Source of the DNA: Allium sativum
Lineage: Eukaryota > Streptophyta > Magnoliopsida > Asparagales > Amaryllidaceae
DNA: 64,000 nucleotides
Assembly: GCA_030737875.1 (NCBI GenBank)
Contig: CM060915.1
Location: 633,890,786 to 633,954,785, forward strand
Direction of reading: 5' to 3'
The translations under genes and the position numbers were made by a program. Below are positions 19,626 to 33,250 of this stretch, in pieces; positions within the stretch are counted from its first letter, which is position 1, and each line of letters starts with the position of its first letter. Under the pieces are notes generated by a model. It was not told the DNA's origin, did no database searches, and was given only the letters and a program-made list of their open reading frames with translations.

Positions 19626-22600
19626 ATAACGAAGTTATTGAAATATATATAAAGCCGTGTTGGTTAGATATGCGCCATTTTGACGTGAATGATATTTATA
19701 TCGATTTTATTCATTTTCATAATGAATATAGAAAAGGAAGTGATTTCAAAATATAACGTTTTGAAAATATTATCATTTGTATATCGATGAGGTGGAATAT
19801 TCAATTTTGATTAGAAATTGAATAGGAAGTTGAAATTGTTTAGAAAACGAATTTAAAATGATTTATAAAACATGTTTTAAAAGGAAATCGACAAAGTATA
19901 TATTATATATATATATATAATATATAATGGCCTGAATAGAACGCACCGCGGTAGTTCGCGAATTTCGACCATTGACTTCAAATGGATATTATGGGAGATC
20001 CGACCGTCGGATTCTCCTAAAACTAGAACTGTTGGGTTCGTATCGAAAAGAGCTTTCTAACGAATATTAGAAATTTGAAATCTAATGGTTGGATTTGGAA
20101 TTATGTCCAAATCAATTTTGGAAAAGGTCGCTGTAAGTGCAGTTCGATAGCCGTTGATGGAAATCGACTGTACGAGCCTTGATAAAATTATTAAAAATAG
20201 TAATAATTTGTGTAAAATCATAAGAAATGATTTGTGAAGAATTGGGATGAAAATTTCCATAATTGAAAAGATAAAAATAGATTTTTATTGAAAGGAATTA
20301 GAATTATAATTCCATTTATTTATAAAATAAATAAATTGGATTTGAAATGGTTTTGAAAATAACCAGAATTTCCAATAATTGAATTGGAATGGATGTGAAT
20401 CGAAATTGTCTTTGGAATATTTCGATGTTGGATTTCGTGATTATACAGATATTGTTATGGAAATTTGAAAGATATATTAATATCGTTGTTTCCAATACGA
20501 TATTTGTTGGTCGTAGAATTTGATATTGAATATAAGCCGATATATTTTCTATTCAGAGCCTAATATTTAATATCAAATGTGATTTTGGGTTTATCGTGAA
20601 CCGTGTTTTAAATGACATTGGATCTTTAACCCAGTTAAAGACAAGATGTGATTTCCCAAGTTAAACAATCATTAATATTGATTTGTTGGGAAGATTAAAA
20701 CCAAGTGGAGTTTTAATGAATCTTTAATTAGATTGAGATGATCGAGAATGGAGTATCATCAGTTTTGCTCCAGGCAATAGTTAAATCTTTAATTAGATTT
20801 GAACGTGAAATGGTAATTGAATTTACCGATAACACCTTGGTGTTAGATATGAAGTATGACCAGTTTTACTTCATGGGATGAATAGGTTGGGATTGGAAAA
20901 TAAAATAAATGATTACTTTGGTGTGTTTCACTAATCCCGACTAGTTTGAATTGATATTCAAAAGGAGATTAAAGAATAAATTTAAAGAATTTATCTTTGA
21001 TAAAATTAATGGGAACCTTTCCCAAAGTATAAGAATATTTGAATAAAAGAATATTCTGAATTGGAATGATGCGTATGTTGTGTTTGTGTAACACTTGTTT
21101 ATTATATACGCGAGTTATTCAGAAAGACTGGGTTTATCCCATTCTGAATAACTGATTCGATGTGGGGTCGAGGATGAAAGCGGTGGTCGAAGACCGGAGG
21201 TCTTCACATCGTTTAGGTGATTACTGATGATCTTGATTGGGCTGTACACCCAAGAGGAGGGAATCAGTTGGTGATCGTCCACACATACTTGGAGATCGAT
21301 GGAGATGCGAGGTACAAGGTTCCTCCGGTTTTGTTCAGACCCAGGACGGACTTGTAAATGGACTGTGTGTCTGACATTGGATTTTATTTTGTGTGATTGA
21401 TTTCTATTAAATATATATCTGCTTGGCAGCGGAGAATCTATTATCTTGCTTAACGCCCTTCTCTGAGACGTACGAGCTCAGGGGTTATATATTGATGGAT
21501 ATCAATCTCATGGAGTGAATTGCCTGTGTGGCGTGCCTATGTGGCAATTGATCAAGGCTTCTATTGAAAAGCAAAGTCTTGTGGTTGATGGTCAAAGCAC
21601 CGCCTATGTGGCATAGCTTTGTGTAACGTTGATTCGCGAGCCTCACACCCCGGTTGTGAACCAGAAACGGGAGAGGACATCAGGGAGGGCATGCGTTTCC
21701 TTCTAGCTCGGGTGGTGTCAGTGACCTACCAGCCCTGACATTTACATTATTTTCACCTATATGGTTGTTGCTGTTGCGAGGCGCCTCAGATATATCAGTG
21801 ACTGTGTGGAGCCGATGGAGTCTTTGTGCTCATTTATGCCCCAAAGGGCGGGGAAACGTAGTGTTCAGGCATATTAATCCACATCGGTGGACCGGCCCTG
21901 ACGATCCAAGGGGCAGTTGCGGCTGTTCCTGAGGGGCGGACTAGAGGCTCTCGAATCGGTTGAGGTCGATCCCTTGTCTCGGTTCACAGATGGAAATCCA
22001 ATTTCCAATACGTGACAATTGCGGTTTTGATTGTAACCTAGTACTGCGACATAGTGGTATGGGGCACTTATTCCGTCTATGATTGATACTTAAGATTGAA
22101 ATAGTTTTATACGCTATGCACTTATAATAGTATCAAATGATTTGTTTCTAGCGTATCAAGCATTCTTTGGCTATTATAAGGTAAAAACCCTATCCTCCAG
22201 CTTGCGTTGCATTGTGTGATGGGACCTGGGTATTATAATAGCTTCATTTTTCTTTATTTAGCATTGCGTTGTTTTTTTTATGCACTAGTATTCTTGGGAG
22301 GAAACCCGTTCTGTATTATACGGCGTAGTCCCTTGATTTACCTAACTTTAAAATAAAGATTAATAACTGTTTTAGTTCTCACACCAGTCACATGACTGAC
22401 TTGGAGTTTATTGTTTTAACCTAAACTCCGGGTGCCCTTATTTTGACACGGGCAGCTAGTAGTTTTGGTTTTGCAGATTTATATTCATAGGATCCTGATT
22501 TACAGCTGGAGCGATATTTGGAAACTCTGTATCCGTGTATTACTTCCAGTTGTGTTTTGTATTATTTTTCCGCTGTAGTAATGTAATTTAAATCTTTGAT

Positions 22601-22756
22601 ATTTTCTATGTAATATTTTTTCATACTCTGTAATATTCTTGTATTCAAATGGAATTTTTGTAATATACAATGAAATGTTCTTATATTTGCGTTCTGATGT
22701 GGCTTGTTCTCAACGTATCCGCTCTTTACTTCACGGGGAAGTTACGGGTCCTTACA

Positions 22757-22761
22757 GTTTG
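22757..22761. repeat. Right target duplication of E2 (predicted)
   Basis: GTTTG follows the E2 LTR end, at the position corresponding to 19167 in an LTR of the same family. Its left partner is outside the window. Confidence 0.45.
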
Positions 22762-23760
22762 AAACTCCACACGGGTGTTGGGATGAAATTGGACGTACAC
22801 TAATCCCAATAATTAATTTATGTCGATCGATTGATTGACTGGCTATTATAAGCGTTGAATATTTATATTTGATGCTTATACAGTTTAGAATGCACTCTGG
22901 ATGATTGTTGATGATTTATCGTTGCTATTATATACATGTGTTGTAGGGAATCCATATAATTAACGTTATATGGTAATTGATTGGGCCTCATTCCAATTTG
23001 GAAAATAAGGAATATTATAGAAATAAATTCATGTGTTGAATAGAAATAAATTCATGTGTTTAATAGACATAAATTCATGTGTTGAATAGAAATAAAAATT
23101 CATGTTTTGAATAGAAATAAATTCATGTGTTGAATAGAATAAAAATTCATGTGTTGAATAGAATAAAAATTCATGTGTTGAATAATATAAATTCATGTGT
23201 TGAATAGAATAAATATTCATATATTGAATAGAATAAACATTCATGTGTTTAATAGAATAAACATTCATGTGTTGAATAAAAGCCGTGTTGATTAGATTTA
23301 CGCCATTTTGATGTGAACGATATTTATATCCATTTTATTCATTTTTATAATGAATATAGAAAAGGAAGTGATTTCAAAATATAATGTTTTGAAAATATTA
23401 TCATTTATAGATTAATGATATGGAATATTCAATTTTGATTAAAAATTGAATACGAAGTTGAAATCGTTTTGAAAACGAATTTAAAACAATTTATAAAATA
23501 CGTTTAAAAAGGAAATCGACGAAATATATATAATATATATTATATATATAGAATGGCCTGAATAGAACGCATCGCGCCGCGGCAATTCGCGAATTTCGAC
23601 CACTGACTTCGAATGGATATTACGGGAGATCCGACCGTCGTATTCTCCTAAAACCAGTGGGTTCGTATCAAAAAGAGATTTCTAACAAATATTAGAGATT
23701 TGAAATCTAACGGTTGGATATGAAATTATGTCCAAATCAAATTTGGAAAAAGTCCCTGTA
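22757..23760 (+). repeat. E3 5' LTR, middle part (Fam2)
   Basis: Collinear with about 19167-20130 of the E2 3' LTR and with 34708-34922 plus 50917 onward of the E3 3' LTR. E2 inserted at its left edge; S2 interrupts its right edge. Includes the TTCATGTGTTGAAT array at 23025-23275. Confidence 0.85.
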
Positions 23761-26700
23761 TGTAACAACCCGGAAAATCTGAACCAGTTTAAAAATTTTA
23801 AATTGGCTATTTTAGTTAATTTTTAAATATTTAAAATAAATAATTTAAATAATAGCGATGAAAAGTGTGTTTGAATCGATGTTTGAAAATGAATATAATT
23901 ACTTTGAATTATAAACAAGGCCTGAAATGGCGCGGTAGTTTCAAAATTTCAATTCAAAATTTGACTGACTGTAGCGGGTGCAAAATAAAACGGATTTTAG
24001 TGAAACGAAAAGTATTTAAATCTATTAGTGAAAATCTTTCTAACGAATCTGAAAAATCAAAGTTTTGTAGCGGGAATCAAAAGTTTTAGCCAAATTAATT
24101 TTTAGAAAGGTCGTAATAGAATTTATATAGCCCGTGAAAAATAGAAATTTTGCAAACGACCTCGGAATTTGACGAAACCACTTTTGTTGGATCCGGGATG
24201 TCAAATTATTGCTAGGTTTCAAATTTCATAATTTTTGAAGCTAATATGTGAGTGTGGAAAAGGAAAATGTGTTTTGGTCAATTATAGTTAAATTGGATCG
24301 ACCAAAAAATGGCCATTTTTCAAACAGTCTCAGAATTTGATGAAACTAGTTTTGTTGGGACCGTATCGTCAAAACATTGCTAGATTTATTTTTTTGGAAT
24401 ATTTCGAATCAGTTTGTGGCCCGGGCAAATTGAAATGTACATTCAAATCGAATATTGAATGTTTTATATTTTTGTTTGAAGGAAAACTGCCTGAAACAGT
24501 CAAATGGGCCTTCGAAACATATCCCTTTGTGTTCGAAATGGGGGTATTTGGCTAGGGACGACAGTCGTTGGGTTTCGATTGGAGTTCGTAGGAGATAAGG
24601 GGTATTTTAGAAATTTAAAAATATATAAATAAAATAAAAAACCCTGATTGGCCCTTATTAATTCTCTCTCCCCGTAACCCTCTCGATGAATGACGGAAAG
24701 CGGTTTAATCCTTCCTCCCTTGATTCCTCCTCCTACACGCACCATTAGACCTCGACCCAGTTGAGGATTTTGTAGCCCTCGTCGAGTTCTACAAATCCGT
24801 ACCAGTGGCACCCCCTATCTCGTGTATCCTGGCCGGATCAAGCCCCAAAAGTGACAAACTTCATCTCCCCGCTGTGCTTCAGATCCACCGCCGAGTCTGA
24901 TGCCTCCACCAGCCGCCGACGCACCTCTCCAAGCACTCCAAGGTGGCACCACCCGATCGTCACCTCGTGCTACAGATAACGAGAAATCTTCAAACCTAGT
25001 TTTGAAGAAAATAGAGAGGTATACGGCTGATATTATTTAAACTATTCTATAGCACTTTAAAGCGCTAAAATTTATGATTTTACAATAAAAATCATATCTT
25101 TTTCGTTTCTTGTCGAAATCCAGTGAAACAAGAGACAGTGGACTCGTGTGGCTGTCTTCTACATTCTAGAAGAGACCACATATTTTTCTGAGCCTTCTGC
25201 TATTTTTGGTGGAGTAGAGCCCAATGTGAGATTTCTAATTTATAAACGATATGGAAAAACAACGATGTATAAATTATATAGTTGATGTATGAGTTATACA
25301 AGCATTGTACGCCTCATGTATAAGCGTTGTATAAGTTATATGTTCGATGTATTAAGTTATATATGCGTTGTAAAAATTATATATGCGTTGAAATAAAGTG
25401 AAATATATTTATATACGAATATATATATATATATATACTCCCATCGTCCACAGACCGTGGACGATATATATTGGTTGTTATATTGTTTGGATTATTGGTT
25501 GATGTGAAATTTGGTGGATATCATGAATGATTGATTTGAAATGATTGATTGTGATTGAAATCCCAATAGGATTAGTATATTGGAAAATTCGCCTGTGTGC
25601 GAACTAGATATTGAAAATCCCCATTTTCAAAATCCGCGAAGTTTTAAGGTAGAGCGAGGAGCTGTACTAGGGATGGTCCCGGTTTTAACTACCCTGCCGT
25701 TATGCTGTCGAAATTTTCAATAATATTCATGTGTTAGAATTATTTTCATGTGTTGAAACTATATTCGTGTGTTGAATAGAACTTCATGTGTTGAATAGAA
25801 ATTCATGTGTTGAATGAAGTTCATGTGTTAAATAAATTATTTGAAAGTTAAAAATCACATTTTTATTATATATATAGCCTATATAAAATATTAGCATTTT
25901 AAGTAAATTGTTTTAACACCAAAAATAACATTTTTACCTTACGTATAGACTATATAAAATAATCGTATTTTGAAATAAATTGTTTTACAATAAAAGTCAC
26001 ATTTTTATTATATATATCAACTATAGAAAATATTCATGTGTTGAATAAAGGACTAGAACGATAAAAATCATATTTTATCATATGTGTGAAGCCAAAAACT
26101 TTCATGTGTTGAATATATAGATTGAACAATAAAATCTACATTTTAATTGTGAATATGAAGTGATAAAAATGGTGATGTGTGAAATAAATATTTTTGATGA
26201 TAAAAATATCATTTTTATCAAATATATAAAGTGGATATAGTTTTGAAATCGAAGAAAGAATAATATATATATATATATATAATATTAAAATATAGTGAAT
26301 AACGAAGCTGTAGTTCGTATTTTGAAACCATGATTTCAAACGATTAGTGCGGGAGATCCGACCATCGGATTTTCCCGAAACCACAACCGGTGGGTTCGCT
26401 TTGGAAATATCTTTCCAATGACACCAACTTTGTAAAGACCCAACGGTTGGATTGTCTAGAATGTTTAATTCAAATCTGAAGAAAAACAGCGCCAGAATCG
26501 ATTATATATATATAATTAAATTAAATAGAATAACGATGCTGCAGTTCGTATTTTGAAATCGTAACTTCAAAAGATTAGTGCGGGAGATCCGACCGTCGGA
26601 TTTTCCCAAAACTGGAACCATTGGATTCGTTTTGAAAAGATCTTTCTAATGATATAAAATTTATGAAAATCCAACGGTTAGATTTTCAGATATGTGTAAA

Positions 26701-28640
26701 TCAAATCTGAAGAAAAACAGCGCCACGGCCGTGTTATGGCCCGTAGCGTCGTTTGAATGAATTGGCTATTTTTAAATAAATAAAAATAGCGATAAATCAT
26801 GATAAAATATTATAACGATATGGAATGGAAATAAATTGAATTTGCTCGGTTTATGTGATATTTGATGGTTGAATGTGTTTGGCGTGAAAACTACATTAAA
26901 GAACAGAATTAGTGATGTCGAATAATTTTACCATTGAAATGAATTGATTTGAAATTCTAAATATACGTGAATTATTTGAAAAGGCCGAGTTGATTCTCAT
27001 TTCGAATAATTGTTCGACGAGTGAAAGTCAAAGATATGAAGAAAGTGCAATACCGATGATCTTCACGTCGGATGGAGGGGTGCTACTGATGCTCATGATG
27101 GGAGTAGCTACCTTGAAGGGGCTGAAGTAGTAGCCATCCGGACTTACTTTTTGATTGTACGGGTATGCGAGGTATTGAGTGCCTCCGGTTTCATTCAGAC
27201 CCAGAACGAACGTGTAAATGGACTGTGTGTTTGACATTGGATTTTGTTCTGTGCTGATTGATCTCTATTAAATATATATCTATTTGGCGTCGGAGGATTT
27301 ATTCTCTTGCTTAACGACCTTCTCTGAGACGTACGAGCTCAGAGGTTATATATCGACAGAAATTAGTCTCATGGAGTGAATTGCATGTGTGGCATGCCTA
27401 AGTGGCAGATGATCAAGGCTTCTGTTGAAAATCAAAGTCTTGTGGTTGATGATCAAAGCATGGCATGTGTGGCATAGCTTTGTGTATAACGTGAATTCGC
27501 GAGCCTTACACCCCGGTATGAACCAGAAACGGAGAGGACCTCAGGGAGGACATGCGTTTCTTTCTAGCTAGGGTGGTGTCAGAGACCTACCAGCCATGAC
27601 ATTTGTATTATTTTCACCCGTGTGGTTGTTGCTATTGCGAGGCGCCTCGGACATATCGGTCGACCCGGGACCGATGGAGTCATTGGGCTCATTTACGCCC
27701 CCAAAGGGCGGGGAAACGCAGTGTTCAGGGTTTAAGTTTAATACACATCGAGTGGACCGGCCTTGACGATCCAAGGCTTGACAGAGTACTTGCCTGAGAC
27801 ATAGTAGGCTAGATTGTCTCGAAGCGGTGAGGACGATCCCTGGCCTCGGTTCATGACGGAAATCCAATTTCCAAATACGACATCGTGCGGTTTTGATTAT
27901 ATATATATATATATATATATATATTTGGCGACATGATATATGGTACCCATGCTGTCTATGATTGAAATTGTTTTTGAAACATATGTACACTAGTAATAAT
28001 ATCAAATGATTTGTTTTCCTCATATCAAGCATATTTTGGCCATTATAAGTAAAACTCTATCCTCCGGTTTGTGTTGCATTGTGTGATGGGAACTGAGTCT
28101 TATAATGGCTTCATTTTTATAAAAAGCATTGCGATGTCTAAAAGATTAATTTGTTTTAAAGAACTGGCAATCCAATGGAGTAAACCTGTTCCACGAAAGT
28201 GGCATGGTCCTGTGATTAGCCATATTGTAAAATGTGTTAAGTAGATTTCTCATACCGGTCCCATGACTGACTCGTAGTTTGTTTCACTTGCAAACTCGGG
28301 TGCCCCTATTTCTACACGGGCAGCCTTGTATTCAGGTTTTAGCAGGCTCTTTCTGGATAGCTGGAGCTAGATTCTATCATTTATCTCTTTTTATGATGTT
28401 CAGCTCTTGTTGTACATATTATGTTTTCTTTTCCGCTGTAGACATTTATGTATAGTTGAACTGTATTTGTACTAAGTATGATCCTATATACTGTGTAACT
28501 TTGATGATTTTATTTATCCAGTGTATTCTATTGTACATTATCTGGTGTATTTACATATTTCTGTTCTACTATTATCTGTTTATGTGTTATATTCCAAAGA
28601 TTACCGTTGCACCGTCTCATCAGGGTTTGAGGTCGTCTCA
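23761..28640 (+). mobile_element. Solo LTR S2 (Fam3), 4.9 kb
   Basis: Starts TGTAACAACCCGG and ends GGTCGTCTCA, flanked by CTGTA (23756-23760) and CTATA (28641-28645), a duplication with one later change. The empty site reads CGCTGTAAGTGC near 20128. No primer site or purine tract is attached. Contents: TATAAATA at 24624; a GC-rich leader ending at candidate donor 25019; TTCATGTGTTGAAT repeats at 25725-25830; 'aaaatcacatttttat' palindromes at 25845-26230; (TA)n tracts at 26265 and 27898-27925; the conserved U5 block at 27215-27570; terminal hairpins at 28276-28323. No coding ORF. Confidence 0.9.
25019..25024 (+). promoter_or_regulatory. Candidate 5' splice donor in S2
   Basis: AGAG|GTATAC at the end of the GC-rich leader. 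It is conserved as AAG|GTATAC at 36177 and 46961 and CAG|GTACAC at 59048. Confidence 0.4.
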
Positions 28641-31307
28641 CTATAAGTGCAGTTCGATGGTCGTTGATAAAAATTGACTGTATGACCCTTGATAAAATTA
28701 TTAAAAATAGTAATAATTTGTGTAAAATCATAAGAAATGATTTGTGAAGAATTGAGATGAAAAATTCCAAATTTGAAAGGATAAAAATAGATTTTTATCG
28801 AAATGAACTAGTTTTGAACTAGAATTATAATCCCATTTATTTTTAAAATAAATAAAGTGGATTTGAAATGGTTTTGAAAATAACCACAATTTCCAATATA
28901 TAAAGTGAAAATGGATTTGAATCGAAATTGTCTTTGGAATATTTCGATGTTGGATTTCGTGATGATACAAATATTGTTATGGGAATTTGAAAGATATATT
29001 TATATCGTTATTTCCAATACGATATTTGTTGGTCGTAGAATTTGATATTGAATATAAGCCGATATATTTTCTATTCAGAGCCTTGTATTTAATATCAAAT
29101 GTGAATTGGGTTTGTCGTGAACGGTGTTTTAAATAACATTTGTTCTTTAACCCGATAATTAATGGAATGTGATTTTGGGTTTATCATGAACCATGTTTTA
29201 GATGACATTGGTTCTTTAACTCAGTTAAAGACAGGATATCGATTTTTGGGAAGATTAAAACCAAGTGGAGTTTTAATGAATCTTTAATTAGATTGAAGTG
29301 ATCGAGAATGGAGTATTACCAGTTTTGCTCCAGGCGATGGTTAAATCTTTAATTAGATTTGAACGTGAAATGGTAATTAAATTTACGGATAACACCGTGG
29401 TGTTAGATATGAAGTATGACCAATTTTACTTTATGGGATGAATAGGTTGGGATTGGGAAATAAATTAAATGATTATTGCGGTGTGGTTCGCTAATCCCGA
29501 CTAATTTGAATTGATATTCAAAAGAAGATTAAAGAATAAATTTAAAGAATTTATCTTTGATAAAATTATTGGGAACCATTCCCAAAATATAAGAATATTT
29601 GAATAAAAGATTATTCTAAACTGGAATGAGGCATATGTTGTGTTTGTGTAACACTTGTTTATTATACACGCGAGTTATTCAGAAAGGCCTGGTTTATCCC
29701 ATTTTGAATAACTGATTCGACGTGGTGTAGAGGATGAAGACGGTGGTCGAAGACCGGAGGTCTTCACATCGTTTGGGTGATTAATAATGATCTTGATTGG
29801 GCTGTACACCCAAGAGGAGGGAATCAGTTGGTGATCGTTCAGACGTACTTGGAGATCGATGGATATGCGAGGTACAAGGTGCCTCCGGTTTCGTTCAGAC
29901 CCAGAACGAACTTGTAAATGGACTGTGTGTCTGACATTGGATTTTATTCTGTGTGATTGATTTCTATTAAATATGTATCTTTTTGGCGGCGGAGGATTTA
30001 TTCTCTTGCTTAACACCCTTCTCTGAGACGTACGAACTTAGAGGTTATATATTGGTGGATATCAATCACATGGACTGAATTGCATGTGTGGCATGCCTAA
30101 GTGGAAAATGTCAGGGCTTCTGTTGAAATGAAAAGTCTTGTGGTTGATGATCAAAGCACGGCCTGTGTGGCATAGCTTTGTGTAACGTTGATTCGCGAGC
30201 CTCACACCCCGGTTGTGAACTAGAAACGGGAGAGGACTTCAGGGAGGGCATGCGTTTTCTTCTAGCTAGAAGTGGCGTAAGTGTTTTTACACGCCATGAC
30301 GAGTTTGACTTATGTGGTTGTTGCTGTTGCGAGGCACCACGGATATATCAGTTACTATGTGGAGCCAATGGATTCCGTGGACTCATTGACACCTTATAGG
30401 GTGGGGAAACGCAGTGTCCAGGGTTTAAGTTTAATCCACATCGGTGGACCGGCCCTGACAATCAAGGGACGATGCGTTCTGTTCCTGAGGGGCGGGCTAG
30501 AGCGTCTCGAACTCGGTAAGGACGATCCCTTGCCTTGGTTCACAGATGGAAATCCATCTTCCAATACGTGACTGTGCAGTGTTGATTGTAGAGCCTAGTA
30601 TTGGCGACATGATTTATGGTACCCATGCCGTCTATGATTAATACTTATGATTGAAATTGTTTTGACACTATACATTTATAGTAATAATAAAACATGAAAT
30701 TTAGCGTATCAAGCATTCTTTGCTATTATAAGGTAAAACCCTATCCTCCGGCTTGTGTTGAATTATGTGATGGGACCTGGGTCTTATAATAGCTTATTTT
30801 TTCTTTATTTAGCATTGCGCTTTTGTTTTATGCACTGGTATTCTTGGGAGGAAACCCGTTTCGTGTTATACGGCGTGGTCCCATGATTTACCTAACTTTA
30901 AAATAAAGATTAATAACTGTTTTAGTTCTCACGCCAGTCACATGACTGACCTGGAGTTTATTGTTTTAACCTAAACTCTGGGTGCCCTTATTTTGACACG
31001 GGCAGCTAGTAGTTTTGGTTTTGCAAATTTATATTCACAAGATCCTGATTTACAGCTGGAACGATACTGGAAAGCTCTGTATCCGTGTATTACTTTCAGT
31101 TGTGTATTATATTATTTTTCCGCTGCTATGTAATGTAATTTAAATCTCTGATATTTTATGTGTAATATTTGTTCATACTCTGTATATTCTTGTATTCTGA
31201 TGGAATTGTTGTAATTAACAATGAAATGTTCTTCTGTTTGCGTCCCGATGTGTCTTGTCCTCAAAGTATCCGGGGTTTCCTTACCGTGGAAGTTACGGGT
31301 CTTCACA
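28641..31307 (+). repeat. E3 5' LTR, right part (Fam2)
   Basis: Resumes E3 after S2 at 'taagtgcagttcg'. Collinear with 20131-22756. Ends CGGGTCTTCACA before the primer site. Includes the conserved U5 block (29920-30250) and terminal hairpins (30953-31006). Confidence 0.9.
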
Positions 31308-31309
31308 TT

Positions 31310-31321
31310 TGGTATCAGAGC
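31310..31321 (+). promoter_or_regulatory. Primer-binding site of E3
   Basis: TGGTATCAGAGC two bases after the 5' LTR end. Confidence 0.93.
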
Positions 31322-32331
31322 TTTGGTTTACAATGCTCGAGAAAAAGACACATTAGAACCAAACAAAAGAATTCATCAGAAATTGGATTAGTAATATCCA
31401 ATAAGAATGAATCGTTAGAGATGGGATCAGTAGTATCCTAGAACGAGTGTGAAGAGTACATAAATAAAATGAAAACAATTTTTGTTTTGAAAATTTAATT
31501 CAATTATTCGTATTTGATTATTTATTTGTATTGATTTGGACAATCCAATATATAAAGGTTTTGCGTATACGTCTGATCCGCGTGTATCTGAAGTTTTAAT
31601 ATACTGGATAGATATGGAGTCACACTCTAGTCGACCAGAGATGGTATTGATGATAGCACGTGCATCATCAGTATTTATATTCGAGCGCTGAATGTAGGAT
31701 ATCTATATATTTCCACTTGACTGGTGTGAGAACCGAAATATAGTTAGAACATATTGTTGTGACTTGGCATAAAAAACATGATTTTGTGTATATATATCCA
31801 AATTATGAATTTGAAAAGTTAATCAACTAATTGATTGATGATTGTGTTGTTTGATTATTGTTTGATTAATTAAAATTTGAACCATTTAGCCAAATTGTAT
31901 CAAATAGTGAGTTGTATTGAAAATTTGTCGCATTTGCATGCATGTACATGTACTTACATTGAATAGGTCATAGCAAGGAGGCTAAAGAACAGGAATAAAA
32001 TTGTTTGCCCGACAAATAGGTACATGTTTATGGTATTTCTTGGGTTTTTGATGATTTTATGAGCCGATTGGCTAGCCGCTTGGCTGTTTCTTTTTCTTTT
32101 TGGATTTGTGAGGGCCATGGGAGGCTATTTGAAATATCCCGAAGCTCCCGGTGCAGGGGAGGTTATGGAGATTTTTTTTGGAAATTTAGGGTGTTAGCCA
32201 AATTTTTGAAAAATTTGAGAAGTTCTTAGAAATTGAAAAGTTGAAGAAATTAAGCCATAGAAAACAAAGGAAGTTGAGTTGGTTTGTTAAACAACTTTCA
32301 GCTTCGTTCCTTTTCGAGGACGAAAAGTTTT
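31322..32331 (+). mobile_element. Non-coding internal region of non-autonomous E3
   Basis: Same about 1-kb architecture as E2 (15857-16862), collinear throughout, no gag or pol. That two independently inserted elements share this internal region shows it is a replicating non-autonomous subfamily, not a one-off deletion. Confidence 0.85.
31382..31439 (+). other. Twin leader hairpins of E3
   Basis: Hairpin A ATTGGAT/ATCCAAT with loop TAGTAAT (31382-31402); hairpin B GGGAT/ATCCT with loop CAGTAGT (31423-31439). Unchanged from E2 despite differences in the spacer. Confidence 0.65.
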
Positions 32332-32343
32332 AAGTGGGGGAGA
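32332..32343 (+). promoter_or_regulatory. Polypurine tract of E3
   Basis: AAGTGGGGGAGA one base before TGTAATAACCC; the pre-tract stem is at about 32303-32330. Confidence 0.88.
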
Positions 32344-33242
32344 TTGTAATAACCCGGAAATTCGAGCCAAGTTAAAAATTTTATTTAGGCAATTTTAGCG
32401 AATTTTGAATATTTAAAATGATTTATTTTAAATAATAATGACGAGAAATTTATTTTGAACAGAAATAGAACGTATATATTTATTTGAATCGTCGTTAGAA
32501 TATAATTATTTATTTTAAATTATAAAAGGAATTGAAAATGGCGTGGTAGTTCGAAAATTCGATTTCAAATTTCAAATGAATGTAGATGATTCAAAATAAA
32601 CCGATTTTAGCGAAACCAAAAATATTAGAATCTAATTGAGAATATCTTTCCAACGAATCCGAAAATTTGAAACTTCATAGCGGGGATAAAAAGTTATGCC
32701 CAGTCGAAAATTCAGAATAGTCGCTATGGAATTCTGGCCCTTAAAAATGGAAATTTTGCAAACGACCTCGATTTTTGATGAAACCACTTTTGTTGGATCC
32801 GCGATGTCAAGTTATTGCTAGGTTCCAAAATTCGTAATTTTCTGAATCGTTATGTGAGTGTGGCAAAGGAAAACATGTTTTAACAGTTTCAGTCAATTTC
32901 GATCGACCAGAAAATGACCATTTTTCAAACGGTCTCGGAATATGATGAAATTAGTTTAGTTAGAACCGTATCGTCAATACGAAGCTAGAAAATATTTTTC
33001 GGGAATTTTTAGAGTCCATATGTGGCCCTCGGTAAATTGAAATGCGCGTTCAAATTCATTATATAGATTTATATTTTGATTTTGGCGGAAACTTGTCGAA
33101 ACAGTCGAATCAGCCTACGAAACATATCCTATTGTGTTCGGAATGGGAGTAATAGGCTAGGGACGACAGTCGGTGGGTTCGATTTCGAGTTGAAAATAAA
33201 AAGTTGCTTTTTGAATTTACAAATAAAAATTAAATATATATT

Positions 33243-33250
33243 TATATAAA
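33243..33250 (+). promoter_or_regulatory. TATA box of Fam2 LTR
   Basis: TATATAAA immediately before a C-rich leader, about 900 bp inside the LTR, the same relative position as TATAAAA in Fam3 (35843). Confidence 0.5.

Larger units (their letters stand above)
16876..22756 (+). repeat. E2 3' LTR (Fam2), 5.9 kb, intact
   Basis: Starts TGTAATAACCCGG after the purine tract and ends CGGGTCCTTACA; no insertion interrupts it. Landmarks in order: U3; a TATA-like TATATATAAC near 17775; a GC-rich C-heavy leader (17850-18110) ending at a GTAAGT (18115); AAAAAT-palindrome arrays (18485-18720); TTCATGTGTTGAA arrays (18965-19065 and 19430-19625); the conserved U5 block (21355-21700); and the terminal hairpins (22403-22454). 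No coding ORF. The LTR is nearly six times longer than the internal region it bounds. Confidence 0.9.

Noticed and set aside
23029..23268. Minus-strand ORF of repeated MN.YSIQH / YSTHEF peptides (also 51016-51258, 19280-19516, 34519-34749)
   Set aside because: Reading of a tandem DNA repeat on the antisense strand; no coding signal.
27568..28032. 154-codon minus-strand ORF across U5 of S2 (and similar ORFs in other U5 copies)
   Set aside because: Antisense to the conserved U5 block, interrupted in the other copies, contains a (TA)n-coded run.
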